Origin: Thermohalobaculum sp963721105
GTDB lineage: Bacteria; Pseudomonadota; Alphaproteobacteria; Rhodobacterales; Rhodobacteraceae
DNA: 64,000 nt
Assembly: GCA_963721105.1 (NCBI GenBank)
Contig: CAVRHY010000011.1
Coordinates: forward strand, 1,178,001 to 1,242,000
Direction: 5' to 3'
In this document: positions 55,754 to 63,944 of the stretch, piece by piece
Layout of the letters: every line of letters begins with the position of its first letter
How positions within the stretch are numbered: the stretch's first letter is position 1
Notes under the pieces: generated by a model
What the model was told of the DNA's origin: nothing
The model's database searches: none
Seen by the model: only the letters and a program-made list of their open reading frames with translations
Position numbers and translations under genes: made by a program

Positions 55754-55779
55754 GGAACCCCGGCGGGGGTATCGGTGTT
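55754..55779 (+). promoter_or_regulatory. EcfG-type stress promoter candidate (GGAAC-N17-TGTT)
   Basis: GGAAC at 55754-55758 and TGTT at 55776-55779. The spacing and -10 form match the candidate before the OmpA-like gene. It lies 28 nt before the ATG of a small exported protein. Confidence 0.5.
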
Positions 55780-55807
55780 TCATCGAACTGCTCTTGGAGT
55801 TCCTGAC

Positions 55808-56167
55808 ATGAGGCGTGTTCGCGTGTGCGTTGCGGTCGTTCTTGCCGCGGGCTGGGGACTGGCCTGTCAGGCGGCCGCCGCGGATGGCGGTCCGGCGGCG
55901 CTGCGTGTCCGGGCCGGGATGCAAACCTTTCCATTCGTCGAGGCGCAGGGCGAGGACCGGCTGGCGGCTGACATGGCGTCCGACATCGCCGGCCGGTCGG
56001 GACTCGACATGGAGCCTGGCCTGGAGGACGGGACGCCGGCCAATCCCGACGCGCCCTCGCGTCCCGTGGTGCAGCCGATGCCCGAGCCGATCTCCGACCT
56101 GCCGAGCGGCCCCTTTGTGCCGGAAGATGCCGTGCCGCCGCCGGTCGAGCAGGCGGCCGCCGGCTAG
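55808..56167 (+). CDS. Small exported protein of unknown function
   Basis: 119 residues. Signal peptide MRRVRVCVAVVLAAGWGLAC then QAAAADGG, probably cleaved after AAA. The mature part is acidic and Pro-rich (EPGLEDGTPANPDAPSRPVV, QPMPEPISDLPSGPFVPEDA) without a recognised domain. An EcfG-like promoter ends 28 nt upstream. It is one of three neighbouring exported low-complexity proteins. Confidence 0.65.
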   Translation: MRRVRVCVAVVLAAGWGLACQAAAADGGPAALRVRAGMQTFPFVEAQGEDRLAADMASDIAGRSGLDMEPGLEDGTPANPDAPSRPVVQPMPEPISDLPSGPFVPEDAVPPPVEQAAAG

Positions 56168-56362
56168 CCCCGGTGCGGCCTGCGGGGCCGTTGCGGGCAA
56201 ATGTCGGTCGGAGCGCCTGCAAGAGTGATCCGTGCGGGCAAGACCGCCACGCCGTGAACCCGTGGTGACGGCCTTCCGATTGGGCCGTGACGGTCGTCCA
56301 GACTCAGTCTTGCGACGCGGCTTTGGCGCCCCTTCGAGGTCGGGCGGCGCCGTGCGTGAACA

Positions 56363-56387
56363 GGAACGGATCAGGATTGTGCCCGTT
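56363..56387 (+). promoter_or_regulatory. EcfG-type stress promoter (GGAAC-N16-CGTT)
   Basis: Exact consensus: GGAAC at 56363-56367, 16-nt spacer, CGTT at 56384-56387, 36 nt before the ATG of a small exported protein. A near-palindrome (GGATTGTGCCC / GGGGCAATCC) spans the -10 region and predicted start. Confidence 0.65.
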
Positions 56388-56423
56388 TTCGGGGCAATCC
56401 GAACATTGCCGGGAGGACCGGAA

Positions 56424-57012
56424 ATGGGACCGCTGAAATCGACATCTCTCCTGAGCACGACCGCTGTCGTTCTGCTGGCCGGCACCGCGCTGGCCCAGCA
56501 GACGGGCGCCCGCATGGCGGGGCAGGGAGTCGAGGCGCCGAGCGCGATGCAGATCCGGAATGCGACCGACATCCCCGACCAGATGGCGATCCCCGACACG
56601 CCGCTCGGCATTCGGCAGGCCGAGGAGGACACCGCCGGCAGCGGCGCGGCGCGGGTACCGGCTACGGGGGACACGGCCTGATCCCGAAAGCACGCCCACG
56701 ACCACGGCCGGCACCGCTGCGGCGACCGGGACCGGGGCGATGGTGACGGATGGCGAGGCGACGACGATGCGTCCGTCGATGCCCGTCAACGACGCGGTGG
56801 GAAAGCTGACGACCGGCGGCGGCGCGGCACCCAGGCTGGCGAGCCAGCCGGCGGTGCTGAGCGTGCCGTCGATCACCGATACCGCCGCGCCCGCGCGGCC
56901 GCCGGCGTTGGAGAACGAACCCCACGCGGTGCTGACCTTGCGGGGCGGCAGGATCGACTTTGCGACCGATGTCCGCGCGCAGCCCGGGATGAGCACCGCG
57001 GTGACGCGCTGA
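56424..57012 (+). CDS. Exported low-complexity protein (frame change near 56675)
   Basis: About 195 residues if the frame change near 56675 is an error; 85 residues if the first stop (56679-56681) is real. Signal peptide MGPLKSTSLLSTTAVVLLAG then TALAQQ, cleaved after ALA. The first part contains NATDIPDQMAIPDTPLGIRQ; the second frame is Thr/Ala-rich and ends with HAVLTLRGGRIDFATDVRAQ. A GGGAGGA ribosome-binding site and an exact EcfG-type promoter precede it. No family recognised. Confidence 0.6.
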
Positions 57013-57159
57013 GGCGCGCGCAGGTTGCGTCCGGCTGCCGCACGGCGGCGCCGGGCTGGTGACGCGAGGCAGCTGAGCCCCCGCCGGCGGCGCCGGAGAG
57101 TGGCGTGGGCGCGCCGCACGGCCGAGTGATCGCGAGGACGCGTAGTGAAGGAGTGGACC

Positions 57160-57853
57160 ATGCGACTGATTCTGACGCTGACGGCGAGCCTGCTGGCTGG
57201 CACGGTCATGGCCCAGCCGACGTTCACCGCGGGACAGTCCGGGAGCACCGGAGCGAGTTCGGGGGCGAGTTCAGGGGCTAGTTCGGGCGCGAGCGCGGGC
57301 GTAAGCGCTGGCGGCGGCGCGATCGGCTCGGCCGATGCCGGGGCGGGCGTGCTGTCGACCGGCGCGGTGGCCGCGAGCAATGATGAAGCGCCAGGCGCCC
57401 AGAGCAGCGACGTGGTTGCCGATCCCGGCACCGATGCCGGGTTGAGCGCGGCGGGCCCGGTTGGCAGTGGCACGGTTGGCAGTGGCGCGGCGAGCGGCGG
57501 CGCGGCGGGCGGCGTCGCGGCGACGGGACCGATCACCGGGATCTCCGCGGTGCCCCTGGGCGCGGATGCCGCGCGGCTTGATGGCACGGTCTCGGGGCCT
57601 GCGACGACCGGCCTGCAACGACGGGGCCTGCGACGAACGGGTCTGTGACGGCGGGACTCGTGCTGCACGCACCAGGCGACGGGGACGAGGCGCAGGTAAA
57701 TCGCGCGGGCGCCGGGACCGGCGTCCCGATGGTGGGCGCGGCACGCGCGGCGGCTCCACGAGCGCCGCGACCGTCCTGAACGAAGGCGTCGGCGGCGACG
57801 TGAAGCCCGAGATGATCGAGGTCGGCTCGGGGTCAAAGGGCGCGACACAGTAG
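57160..57853 (+). CDS. Exported Ser/Gly/Ala-rich protein (at least two frame changes)
   Basis: Signal peptide MRLILTLTASLLAGTVMAQP, cleaved after VMA. The mature protein starts with GASSGASSGASSGASAG repeats and stays Gly/Ala/Ser-rich. The frame open from the start ends at 57648. The following 200 nt reads plausibly only by switching frames (GPATNGSVTAGLVLHAPGDG, then ATVLNEGVGGDVKPEMIEVG) to a stop at 57853. An AAGGAG site supports the 57160 start. Function unknown; its composition resembles the neighbouring exported proteins. Confidence 0.5.
57251..57300 (+). repeat. 12-bp direct repeats encoding SSGA units
   Basis: About four degenerate copies of GCGAGTTCGGGG inside the exported-protein gene. 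Differences are mainly at third codon positions and in the last unit, so the peptide repeat is kept. Confidence 0.6.
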
Positions 57854-58235
57854 CGATGCCTCGGCGCCGGGCGCGACGCCGGGCGCCGGCACAGCCGGGA
57901 GGCGCGCGCCGGGGCCGTTGCGGTGGTGGGGAGCCGCGCTCGACGACGATGGCAGAGCGCGCAGGGTTCAGGCCGCGCGGCCGTTCAGGTGCTGTTCCCG
58001 CCACGCCCCGGCGAGGTCGACGAAGATGCCCGGCTGGCCGGCGTCATCGCCCGGACCGGCTCTTTGAGCGGCGCGGTCATCGGCCTCGACTTCGCCATCC
58101 GCATGGCGCCGACATGGCCGGCGCGGGCCTGGATCGGCGCTGCGCGATGCGTTGGTGGTCGGGCAGGCGCCACCCGCCAGCCTGCGCAGGTTGCCGTTAC
58201 GGCGGGCGACCCCGCCGCCCCGCCGCGCGCACAGG
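57854..58235. other. GC-rich stretch without a confident gene
   Basis: 382 nt between the exported protein and gph. On the minus strand the last part (57968-58050) reads AGQPGIFVDLAGAWREQHLN and then a stop, which looks like a real protein C-terminus. No continuous gene can be built upstream of it, so it may be the tail of a broken gene. Confidence 0.35.
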
Positions 58236-58905
58236 TCAGGACGCGATGCGTTTCCCGGCCGGCCGGGCGACGAAGGCGGAGAGGTCGGACCAATCCTCGA
58301 AACGAAGAACGGCGTCGAACTGGTCGACCGGGCGCTTGCGGTAGCCGCGCGTGAAGAGCGCGAAGGGGATGTCGGCATTGGCGGCGGTGTCGGCGTCGGT
58401 CTCGCTGTCGCCGACATAGAGCGCGTCGGAGGGCTCGCCGCCGAGATCGGCGATGCAGCGGAGCAGGGGCTCGGGCTGCGGCTTGTGCTGGGGCAGCGTG
58501 TCGCCGCCGATAACCGGGCCGAACAGCCCGCCCATGCCGAGGAGCGAGAGGAGCGTGCGCGCCGGGCGCTCGGGCTTGTTGGTGCAGATGCCGAGCGGGT
58601 GGCCGGCGCCGGCCAGCGCGCCAAGGGCGTCGAGCACGCCCGGCCAGGGCCGCGTCAGGTCGGCGGGCGCCGCGTCGTAATGCGCGCGGAAGCGGGCCAT
58701 CGCGTCGTCGAAGTCGGCGACGCTGCCGCTGGCGGCGAGGCAGCGCTCGACCAGCTTCGGCACGCCGTTGCCGATGAAGCCGGTGACCTGCGGCAGCGTC
58801 AGCGGCCGGGCAGTCGAGCTCGGCCAGCATCCGGTTGGCGGCGGCGTGCAGGTCGGGCGCGCTGTCGACCAGCGTGCCGTCGAGGTCGAAGACGAGCGCG
58901 GTCAT
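58236..58905 (-). CDS. gph: Phosphoglycolate phosphatase-like HAD hydrolase (frame change near 58790)
   Basis: About 223 residues. HAD motif I is MTALVFDLDGTLVDSAPDLH. After a frame change near 58790, TGFIGNGVPKLVERCLAASG begins the cap region. Motif II/III follow as GHPLGICTNKPERPARTLLS and KPQPEPLLRCIADLGGEPSD. Motif IV is ALYVGDSETDADTAANADIP. It removes phosphate from 2-phosphoglycolate in the canonical family. Its start directly follows rpe, a common alphaproteobacterial pair. Confidence 0.88.
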
Positions 58906-59601
58906 GCGGCGCGCCCGGCCTGCGCCGCCGCCTGCGCGGATGGCGCGGATGTTGGCGCCGTAGGGGTCCGGGTCGGCGACCGAGCCGCCGCGGAAGACGG
59001 CCGAGCCGGCGACGAGCACGTCGGCGCCGGCGGCGACGATCTGCGGCGCGGTCTCGGGCGTCACGCCGCCGTCGACCTGCAGGTGGATCGGGCGGTCGCC
59101 GATCAGCTCGCGCACGCGCGCGATCTTGGGCAGCATGGCGGGGATGAAGCTCTGGCCGCCGAAGCCGGGGTTCACCGTCATGACGCAGACGAGGTCGATG
59201 CGGTCGAGCACCCAGGCGATGGCCTCGGGCGGGGTCGCGGGGTTGAGCGCGACGCCGGCCCGGGCGCCGAGGTCGCGAATCGCCTGCAGCGTGCGGTCGA
59301 GATGCGCGCTGGCCTCGGGGTGGACGGTCAGGATGTCGGCGCCGGCCTCGGCAAAGGCGGGCAGGTAGGGATCGACCGGGGCGATCATCAGGTGGACGTC
59401 GAGCGTCGTCCGGACATGCGGCCGGATGGCTTTGACCAGCGGCGGGCCGAAGGTGATGTTCGGCACGAAATGCCCGTCCATGACGTCGACATGCACCCAG
59501 TCGGCGCCCTGGTCCTGGATGGCGCGGCACTCGGCGCCGAAGGCGGCAAAGTCGGCGGACAGGATCGAGGGCGCGATCTTCACGGTGCGGTCGAAGGGCA
59601 T
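58902..59601 (-). CDS. rpe: Ribulose-phosphate 3-epimerase
   Basis: About 230 residues, TIM-barrel enzyme of the pentose phosphate pathway. Features are VKIAPSILSADFAAFGAECR, WVHVDVMDGHFVPNITFGPP, DVHLMIAPVDPYLPAFAEAG, VCVMTVNPGFGGQSFIPAML and IHLQVDGGVTPETAPQIVAA. The metal-binding and catalytic Asp/His residues are in place. As written there is no stop between rpe and gph. A one-base frame change near 58935 would give the end AQAAAQAGRAA followed by TGA overlapping the gph ATG, so the apparent fusion is probably an error. Confidence 0.93.
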
Positions 59602-60025
59602 TGGCGGGCTCCGTCGGTGTCGGCCACCCTGTCCGGCATCCTCGCCGGGATTGCAAGGGGGTGGCCGGTATCGGGCAGCGGGTGCGGCGGGATCGCGCCG
59701 TGGGCCCCCGGTCGGCCCCCGGTCGGCCCCCGGGGGCGGGTGCGGGGGCGGGTGCGGCCGGCGGGTGCGGGGGCGGGTCCGGCCGCCCGCCCGAGGCAGG
59801 CCCCCCAGGTGCAGGTGCCGGAGCGGGCATGGCGGGGTGCCGCGATGGCGGCCATCGCCCGCGAGTGCCGGGGATTTTCGGGCGGACGGCGGGCGATTTT
59901 TCGGCGCCTTGCGCCGCGGGATGGGGTATCTGCTGGCGCCGGGGCCGGGCTATGGCTCTGACCATGCTCGCGAACCGCCGTCGCGGCGCGGCCGGGCCGG
60001 CGCGGCGCGAAAACTCGCCGGGGGG
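59602..60025. other. Divergent intergenic region with GC-rich simple repeats
   Basis: 424 nt between rpe and mtgA. It holds no supported gene. Its middle (about 59700-59795) is made of repeated GGTCGGCCCCC and GGGTGCGGGGGC-type units. Confidence 0.5.
59700..59795. repeat. GC-rich simple repeats
   Basis: Three tandem CCCCCGGTCGG-like units run into GCGGGTGCGGGGGCGGGT-like units. Such tracts are prone to slippage and, on the G-rich strand, could form G-quadruplexes. Confidence 0.6.
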
Positions 60026-60778
60026 ATGCATGTGGCAGGCGTGAAGCGGCGCCGGACGAAGAAGGGTGCGCGCGCGGCGGGCGCCGCGCCGCGCCGCGGG
60101 CGGCTGCGGCGGTTGCTGCGCTGGCCGGTGCGCATCGTCTTCTGGACGGCGGTGCTGACGGTGCTGTGGGTCGGCGCCTACCGCTTCGTGCCGGTGCCGG
60201 GCGGCGTCTACATGGCGCGCGAGGCGATCCGGCTGGGCGGTATCGAGCACGACTGGCGGGCGCTGGACGAGATCTCGCCGCACATGGCCCGCGCCGTCAT
60301 GGCCGGCGAGGACGCGCGGTTCTGCGACCACTGGGGATTTGACTGGGCGGCGATCCAGGCGGCGATGGAGGCGAACGACAGGGGCGGGCGCGTGCGCGGC
60401 GCCTCGACGATCAGCCAGCAGGTGGCGAAGAACGTCTTCCTCTGGCATGGGCGCACATGGGTGCGGAAGGGGCTGGAGGCGGGCTTTACCGGGCTGATCG
60501 AGCTGCTCTGGCCCAAGCGGCGCATCGTCGAGGTCTACCTCAACTCCGTCGAGTTCGCGCCCGGCGTCTTCGGCGCCGAGGCGGCGGCGCAGCACTATTT
60601 CGGCCGCGGCGCAGATGCGGTGACGCTGGACCAGGCGGCGCGGCTGGCGGCGGTGCTGCCGAACCCGAAGGAGCGGAACGCGGCGAAACCCTCGGCCGCC
60701 CTGCGGCGCCGGGCCCGGGCGATCCGCGCGGGGGCCGAGACGCTGGCGGCCGAGGGGCGGGACGGCTGCGTCTTCTGA
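60026..60778 (+). CDS. mtgA: Monofunctional peptidoglycan transglycosylase
   Basis: 250-residue family GT51 enzyme that polymerises lipid II into glycan strands. A basic N-terminus and one transmembrane helix (WPVRIVFWTAVLTVLWVGAY) precede the catalytic domain. The active Glu is E95 in VMAGEDARFCDHWGFDWAAI. The second motif is RGASTISQQVAKNVFLWHGR, followed by KRRIVEVYLNSVEFAPGVFG. No transpeptidase domain is attached. The start at 60026 gives the shortest cytoplasmic tail before the membrane helix; upstream sequence in frame looks non-coding. Confidence 0.94.
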   Translation: MHVAGVKRRRTKKGARAAGAAPRRGRLRRLLRWPVRIVFWTAVLTVLWVGAYRFVPVPGGVYMAREAIRLGGIEHDWRALDEISPHMARAVMAGEDARFCDHWGFDWAAIQAAMEANDRGGRVRGASTISQQVAKNVFLWHGRTWVRKGLEAGFTGLIELLWPKRRIVEVYLNSVEFAPGVFGAEAAAQHYFGRGADAVTLDQAARLAAVLPNPKERNAAKPSAALRRRARAIRAGAETLAAEGRDGCVF

Positions 60779-60999
60779 CGGCGGTGCGGGGTGCCGGGGG
60801 CGGCGCCGAAGGAAGAAGAAGTTTGCTGGGGAAGGCCCGCCGGGGCCGTGCCTTGGCCAGCGAGTGCGAGTCGCGGCGGCCATAAAGGGCAGGTTGCCTG
60901 TGGCGGTGCTGCGCACCCTTCACCGCCGCCCCGAGGGGCAGAACGGTCGCGTTCTCTGGCGAAGGCGACGGGCCGCTCTGCGGAGCGGCGCCGGGGGCG
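60779..60999. other. Convergent gap between mtgA and the enolase-superfamily gene
   Basis: 221 nt; nothing recognisable. Confidence 0.4.
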
Positions 61000-62092
61000 T
61001 CAGATGCTGTAGCGCTCCAGCACCTCCGGGTCGGGGTCGAGGCCGAGGCCCGGGCCGTCGGGGATGGCGACGCGGCCGCCTTGCGGGAGCGGCAGGCCGG
61101 CGATCACCTCGTCCTCGCGGTCGATGTAGAGGTACTCGAACAGCTCCTCGTCCTCGGCGGCGGCCAGAAGCTGCAGCGAGGCCAGGTAGCCCGGGCCGAA
61201 ATAGGGCGAGTGCTGCGCCACCTTCACGCCGGCCTCGCGTGCGCGGCGGCGGGTGGCGAGCGTCTCGGAGATGCCGCCGATCTTGGTCACCGAGGGCTGG
61301 ATGAAGTCGACGGCGCCGGCGCGCATCATCTCGGCGAACTGGAACTCGGTGCAGGCGTTCTCGCCGCTGGCGATCGGGATGCCGGTCTCGCGCCGCAGCC
61401 GCGCCAGGCCCTCGAAGTCCTCGGGCGGGAAGATGGGTTCCTCGAGCCACATCAGGTCCAGCTCGCGCAACTCGGGCGCGATCGAGAGCGTGTGCTCGGC
61501 CGTCCAGTTGCAGTTGACGTCGACGGTGATCGCGACATCCGGGCCGGCGGCCTGGCGGCCGGCGCGGATATGGGGCAACTCGATCTCGTGCAGCTTGATC
61601 GTGCGGTAGCCCTGCGCCACCGCCTCCGCGGTCTTCTCGCGCGATCAGCGGCTCGTCGGCATAGCGGACGAGCGAGGCGTAGGCGGGCACGTCGGAGCGC
61701 CTGCGGCCGCCGATGCGCTCGGCCAGGCTGACGCCCTCGGCCTTGGCCGCGAGGTCCCAGAGCGCGATGTCGGCGGCCGAGATGCAGAACATGGTAATGC
61801 CGTAGCGGCCGGTGATGTGCAGCTTTCGCTTGATGTCGTCGAGGATCGGCTCGGGGTCCCGCGGGTTCTGGTCCATCAGCAGCGGCACGACCGCCGAGCG
61901 CAGCAGCGACGACACCGCCTTGCCGCAGGAATAGCTGAAGGCCTCGCCCCAGCCGACGAGGCCGGTGTCGGTCTCGAGCCTGAGCAGCACGAAGTCGAGG
62001 CTGCGCCAGCGCTTGTGGAACAGCCCCTCGCCCCTGCCTCCGTCCTCGAACGGCACGCGCAGCCGGACGACCTCGGCCTCGGTGATCCGCAT
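61000..62092 (-). CDS. Enolase-superfamily protein, mandelate racemase/muconate-lactonizing type (frame change near 61640)
   Basis: About 364 residues. The N-terminal capping domain is MRITEAEVVRLRVPFEDGGR and VLLRLETDTGLVGWGEAFSY. The frame changes near 61640 (ADEPLIARE, then KTAEAVAQGYRTIKLHEIEL). The barrel then shows the acidic metal ligands in AITVDVNCNWT (Asp), LMWLEEPIFPPEDF (Glu) and IPIASGENACTEFQF (Glu), plus VDFIQPSVTKIGGISE. A His in VAQHSPYFGPGYLAS is a likely acid/base residue. Substrate unknown; probably a sugar-acid dehydratase or racemase. It stands alone. Confidence 0.87.
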
Positions 62093-62357
62093 GTCCCCTC
62101 CATCGGGCAGCAGCGCCCCGTCCGGAGCATTGCCTCGGGGCGCGCGCGATTCAAGCGCGGCGAGCGGGCAGGGGCGAAGCATCGCGGATGTGCGGTTGGA
62201 TGGCAGGAGCGTGGCCGCGGGATGCCGGGGCGTCGCCGGGTGCCGTGGCGAGGGTGGAGCCGCAGGTCGCGGCGCAGGACGCGGGGCAGGACGCGGCGCA
62301 GGGGTCCGCCGTCGGGCGGCCCTTGTTGCCGGGCCGGTTTGCTGCCAGCGTCCGGCG
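62093..62357. other. Divergent intergenic region
   Basis: 265 nt between the enolase-superfamily gene and the YqaA-like gene. GC-rich with short GGCGCAGGACGC-like repeats near 62270-62305; no gene or clear promoter seen. Confidence 0.4.
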
Positions 62358-62789
62358 ATGGACTGGACCGAGCTTTCGGCCCTGGGGGGTCTGTTTGCGA
62401 CCGCGTTCGGCGCGGCGACCATCCTGCCGTTCCAGTCCGAGATCGTCTTCGCGGCGGTCGAGCGGGCCAGCGACATCCCGCTATGGGTGATTGTCGCGGT
62501 GGCGAGCGTCGGCAACACGCTGGGCTCGGTGCTGAACTGGTGGATGGGGCTGTTCGTCGAGCGCTGGAAGGGCAGCCGCTGGTTCCCGGCCAGCGAGCGC
62601 CAGATGCAGCGGGCCGAGCGGATCTACGCGCGCTGGGGGGTGTGGACGCTGCTGGTCAGCTGGGCGCCCTTCGGCGACGGGTTCACGGTGATCGCCGGGC
62701 TGATGGGCACGCCGCTGTGGCTGTTCCTGGCGCTTGTCGCGCCGGTCAAGACGGCGCGCTACGTTCTGCTGGCCTGGGCGCTGGCCTAG
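62358..62789 (+). CDS. YqaA/DedA-like small membrane protein
   Basis: 143 residues with about four hydrophobic segments. The VTT/YqaA pattern is visible: LFATAFGAATILPFQSEIVF, SVGNTLGSVLNWWMGLFVER, RWGVWTLLVSWAPFGDGFTV and IAGLMGTPLWLFLALVAPVK. DedA-family proteins are linked to lipid flipping and membrane homeostasis, but YqaA itself is uncharacterised. It is not in an operon with recognised partners. Confidence 0.88.
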   Translation: MDWTELSALGGLFATAFGAATILPFQSEIVFAAVERASDIPLWVIVAVASVGNTLGSVLNWWMGLFVERWKGSRWFPASERQMQRAERIYARWGVWTLLVSWAPFGDGFTVIAGLMGTPLWLFLALVAPVKTARYVLLAWALA

Positions 62790-62893
62790 GGAGCGCGTGT
62801 CGCCGGAGGGGGGCGGCGGTTCGGGCGGCTTGCGCGCGGCCTCGCGCCCCTGGTGCATTTTTCCGACAAACTCGTTGACTTGGCCATTTTCAG

Positions 62894-62918
62894 GGAACGC
62901 GCTGTGATTCCCTGCGTT
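62894..62918 (+). promoter_or_regulatory. EcfG-type stress promoter (GGAAC-N16-CGTT)
   Basis: Exact consensus: GGAAC at 62894-62898, 16-nt spacer, CGTT at 62915-62918, 60 nt before the ATG of the exported PRC-barrel protein. Confidence 0.65.
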
Positions 62919-62978
62919 GACGCGGCGGAACCAATACCCGCCCCCCGGATTGGGGGCGTCACAAAATGGGAGAACGAG

Positions 62979-63944
62979 ATGACCAAGTTCATGCAGACGG
63001 CCAGCGCCCTCACTCTGGCGGCGGCCCTGGCGGGCGTGCCGATGATTGCAGGTGCGCAGCAGGCGACCGACACCACGGTCAACCAGGCCGTCGACAACGC
63101 CGCGCAGCAGACGAAGGAAGCCGCCAGCGCGACTGTCAACGCCGCCGGCGAGGCCGTCGACGCGGCGGGCAACAAGATCGAGAACGCCGCCGACGCGACG
63201 AAGGACGCCGCCAAGGACACCGCGCAGGCAACCGGCCAGGCCATCGACAATGCGGCCGACGCGACGAAGGATGCCGCCAAGGACACCGCGCAGTCAACAG
63301 GCCAGGCCATCGACAATGCGGCCGACGCCACGAAGGATGCCGCCAAGGACACCGCGCAGGCAGTCGACAACGCGGCCAAGGACACCGCGCAGGCGGTTGA
63401 CAGCGCAGCCACCGATACGGCCCAGGAGGTCGACGTCAAGGTCGTGAAGGACCCGAACGTGGTCGTCGAGGGCGACATGGCGGCCAAGGACGCGGCGCCC
63501 GAGCCGGTCAAGGGCACCATCCAGATGCAGGATGACAACTCGATCCTGACGAGCGATCTGATCGGCGCCGACCTCTACAACGCGCAGGCCGAGAAGATCG
63601 GCGAGATCGACGACGCGATCCTGTCGCTGGACGGCACGATCAGCGGCGTGGTGATCGGCGTCGGCGGCTTCCTGGGCCTCGGCGAGAAGAAGGTCGCGGT
63701 CGAGATGCAGCAGATCAGTGTCCAGAAGGACAAGGACGGCGATCCGCAGCTCTTCATCGACACGACGAAGGAGGCGCTGAAGGCCGCGCCCGAGTTCGTC
63801 ACGGCCGCGGACCAGCGCGACGAGGCCAAGCGGATGGATGCCGCGACCTCCGCGGCGGTTCCCGCGCCTGACACCGCCCCCGCGACGGCCGTGGTGCCGG
63901 CGGAGCCGGTTCCGGCGGACGCGACGAAGCCGGTCCAGAACTGA
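62979..63944 (+). CDS. Exported repeat protein with PRC-barrel domain
   Basis: 321 residues. Signal peptide MTKFMQTASALTLAAALAGV then PMIAGAQQ, cleaved after AGA. Residues about 35-150 are Ala/Asp/Lys/Thr-rich amphipathic repeats, with a 22-residue unit (NAADATKDAAKDTAQATGQA, ID) at 69-90 and 91-112 and a partial third copy. They resemble LEA-type or apolipoprotein-like stress repeats. A PRC-barrel follows at about 185-265 (TSDLIGADLYNAQAEKIGEI, DDAILSLDGTISGVVIGVGG), then an Ala/Pro-rich tail. An exact EcfG-type promoter precedes the gene, fitting a general-stress envelope protein. Confidence 0.85.
   Translation: MTKFMQTASALTLAAALAGVPMIAGAQQATDTTVNQAVDNAAQQTKEAASATVNAAGEAVDAAGNKIENAADATKDAAKDTAQATGQAIDNAADATKDAAKDTAQSTGQAIDNAADATKDAAKDTAQAVDNAAKDTAQAVDSAATDTAQEVDVKVVKDPNVVVEGDMAAKDAAPEPVKGTIQMQDDNSILTSDLIGADLYNAQAEKIGEIDDAILSLDGTISGVVIGVGGFLGLGEKKVAVEMQQISVQKDKDGDPQLFIDTTKEALKAAPEFVTAADQRDEAKRMDAATSAAVPAPDTAPATAVVPAEPVPADATKPVQN
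63183..63380 (+). repeat. 66-bp tandem repeat inside the PRC-barrel protein gene
   Basis: Two full units (63183-63248 and 63249-63314) and a partial third differ at only a few bases. The near identity at the DNA level implies recent duplication or ongoing copy-number change. Confidence 0.8.

Noticed and set aside
57251..57300. CRISPR-like short repeats
   Set aside because: They are contiguous 12-bp coding repeats (SSGA) with no spacers.
58236..59601. Rpe-Gph fusion protein
   Set aside because: The missing stop is explained by a one-base frame change near 58935 that restores a normal Rpe end and an ATGA junction; gph itself is also frameshifted, so a true fusion is unlikely.
58799..60916. 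705-codon minus-strand frame over rpe and mtgA
   Set aside because: It covers mtgA antisense and reads rpe in the wrong frame; low-complexity Pro/Arg content.
63183..63380. CRISPR-like longer repeats
   Set aside because: The 66-bp units are contiguous and in frame inside an exported-protein gene.
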